A stretch of DNA of 15,135 nt from CAZART01 sp964487555. Lineage in GTDB: Bacteria > Bacteroidota > Rhodothermia > Rhodothermales > VXPQ01. This document shows, one piece after another, positions 15,094-15,135 of the stretch. The stretch spans positions 1 through 15,135 of the forward strand of contig CAZART010000120.1 of assembly GCA_964487555.1 (NCBI GenBank). The letters run 5' to 3'. The notes under the pieces are model-generated. The model saw nothing but the letters and a program-made list of their open reading frames with translations. It was not told where the DNA came from and did no database searches. Numbering within the stretch: position 1 is the stretch's first letter; every line of letters begins with the position of its first letter. Made by a program: the position numbers and the translations under genes.

Positions 15094-15135
15094 GAGGATC
15101 GAAAGATCGCCCTTCACGGCGACCCTCCGATCCTC
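15081..15135 (-). terminator. 18-bp-arm hairpin at window end, probable - strand terminator
   Basis: The arms 15094-15111 and 15118-15135 pair at 15 of 18 positions around a 6-base loop (CTTCAC on the + strand). All three + strand mismatches are A/C and therefore become G-U wobbles in - strand RNA. On the - strand the stem is followed by GTCGTTTTAGC, a T-run. This is best read as the terminator of a - strand gene lying beyond the right edge. Its outer arms are GAGGATCG/CGATCCTC, the same word that builds the repeat at 2476-2647. Confidence 0.6.

Overview
The window looks like the chromosome of a GC-rich member of the Bacteroidota/Rhodothermota group, perhaps Rhodothermales. This is an inference. 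It rests on a 14-blade Reg_prop/Y_Y_Y hybrid sensor kinase of the type typical of Bacteroidota, on start codons that mostly lack a Shine-Dalgarno sequence, on intergenic GAGGATCG-type repeats, and on a lipoprotein-type S8 protease. I ran no database search.

Left part (1-7652, all + strand): a compact surface-polysaccharide or modified-sugar operon. It starts inside the 3' end of a glucose-1-phosphate cytidylyltransferase (CDP-glucose formation). Next come a family 2 glycosyltransferase, an extended SDR epimerase/dehydratase, a sugar C-methyltransferase (Zn-binding N-domain, SAM domain and C-terminal Methyltransf_14-type domain), an APH/choline-kinase-fold phosphotransferase, and two tandem proteins with the same three-part layout as the C-methyltransferase. 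The last two overlap by ATGA and are paralogs. Together they suggest synthesis of a CDP-activated, C-methyl-branched deoxysugar and its transfer to a glycan. A 172-bp repeat-rich gap (2476-2647) interrupts the operon, and a 35-bp-period duplication lies at the start of the first tandem paralog.

Middle (7676-12148, - strand): a single 1490-residue hybrid histidine kinase, convergent with the sugar operon. It has a signal peptide, fourteen propeller blades, a Y_Y_Y domain, one membrane segment, HisKA+HATPase, a receiver, and then a second HisKA+HATPase where the classical family carries an AraC-type DNA-binding domain.

Right part: about 770 bp without a convincing gene (12149-12921), rich in inverted and direct repeats and ending in the terminator of the next gene. 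Then comes a - strand S8 subtilisin-like lipoprotein (12922-14610). Its N-terminal region carries about 125 residues of a hexapeptide repeat, ELLER followed by Y, W, M or F, placed where the helix of an I9-type propeptide would be. The last 525 bp hold no convincing gene but contain two strong hairpins that fold best as - strand RNA.

The most unusual items are the hexapeptide-expanded propeptide of the protease, the two-kinase hybrid sensor without a DNA-binding output, the three related C-methyltransferase-type proteins in one operon, and the long interrupted hairpin in the 12.5-kb gap.
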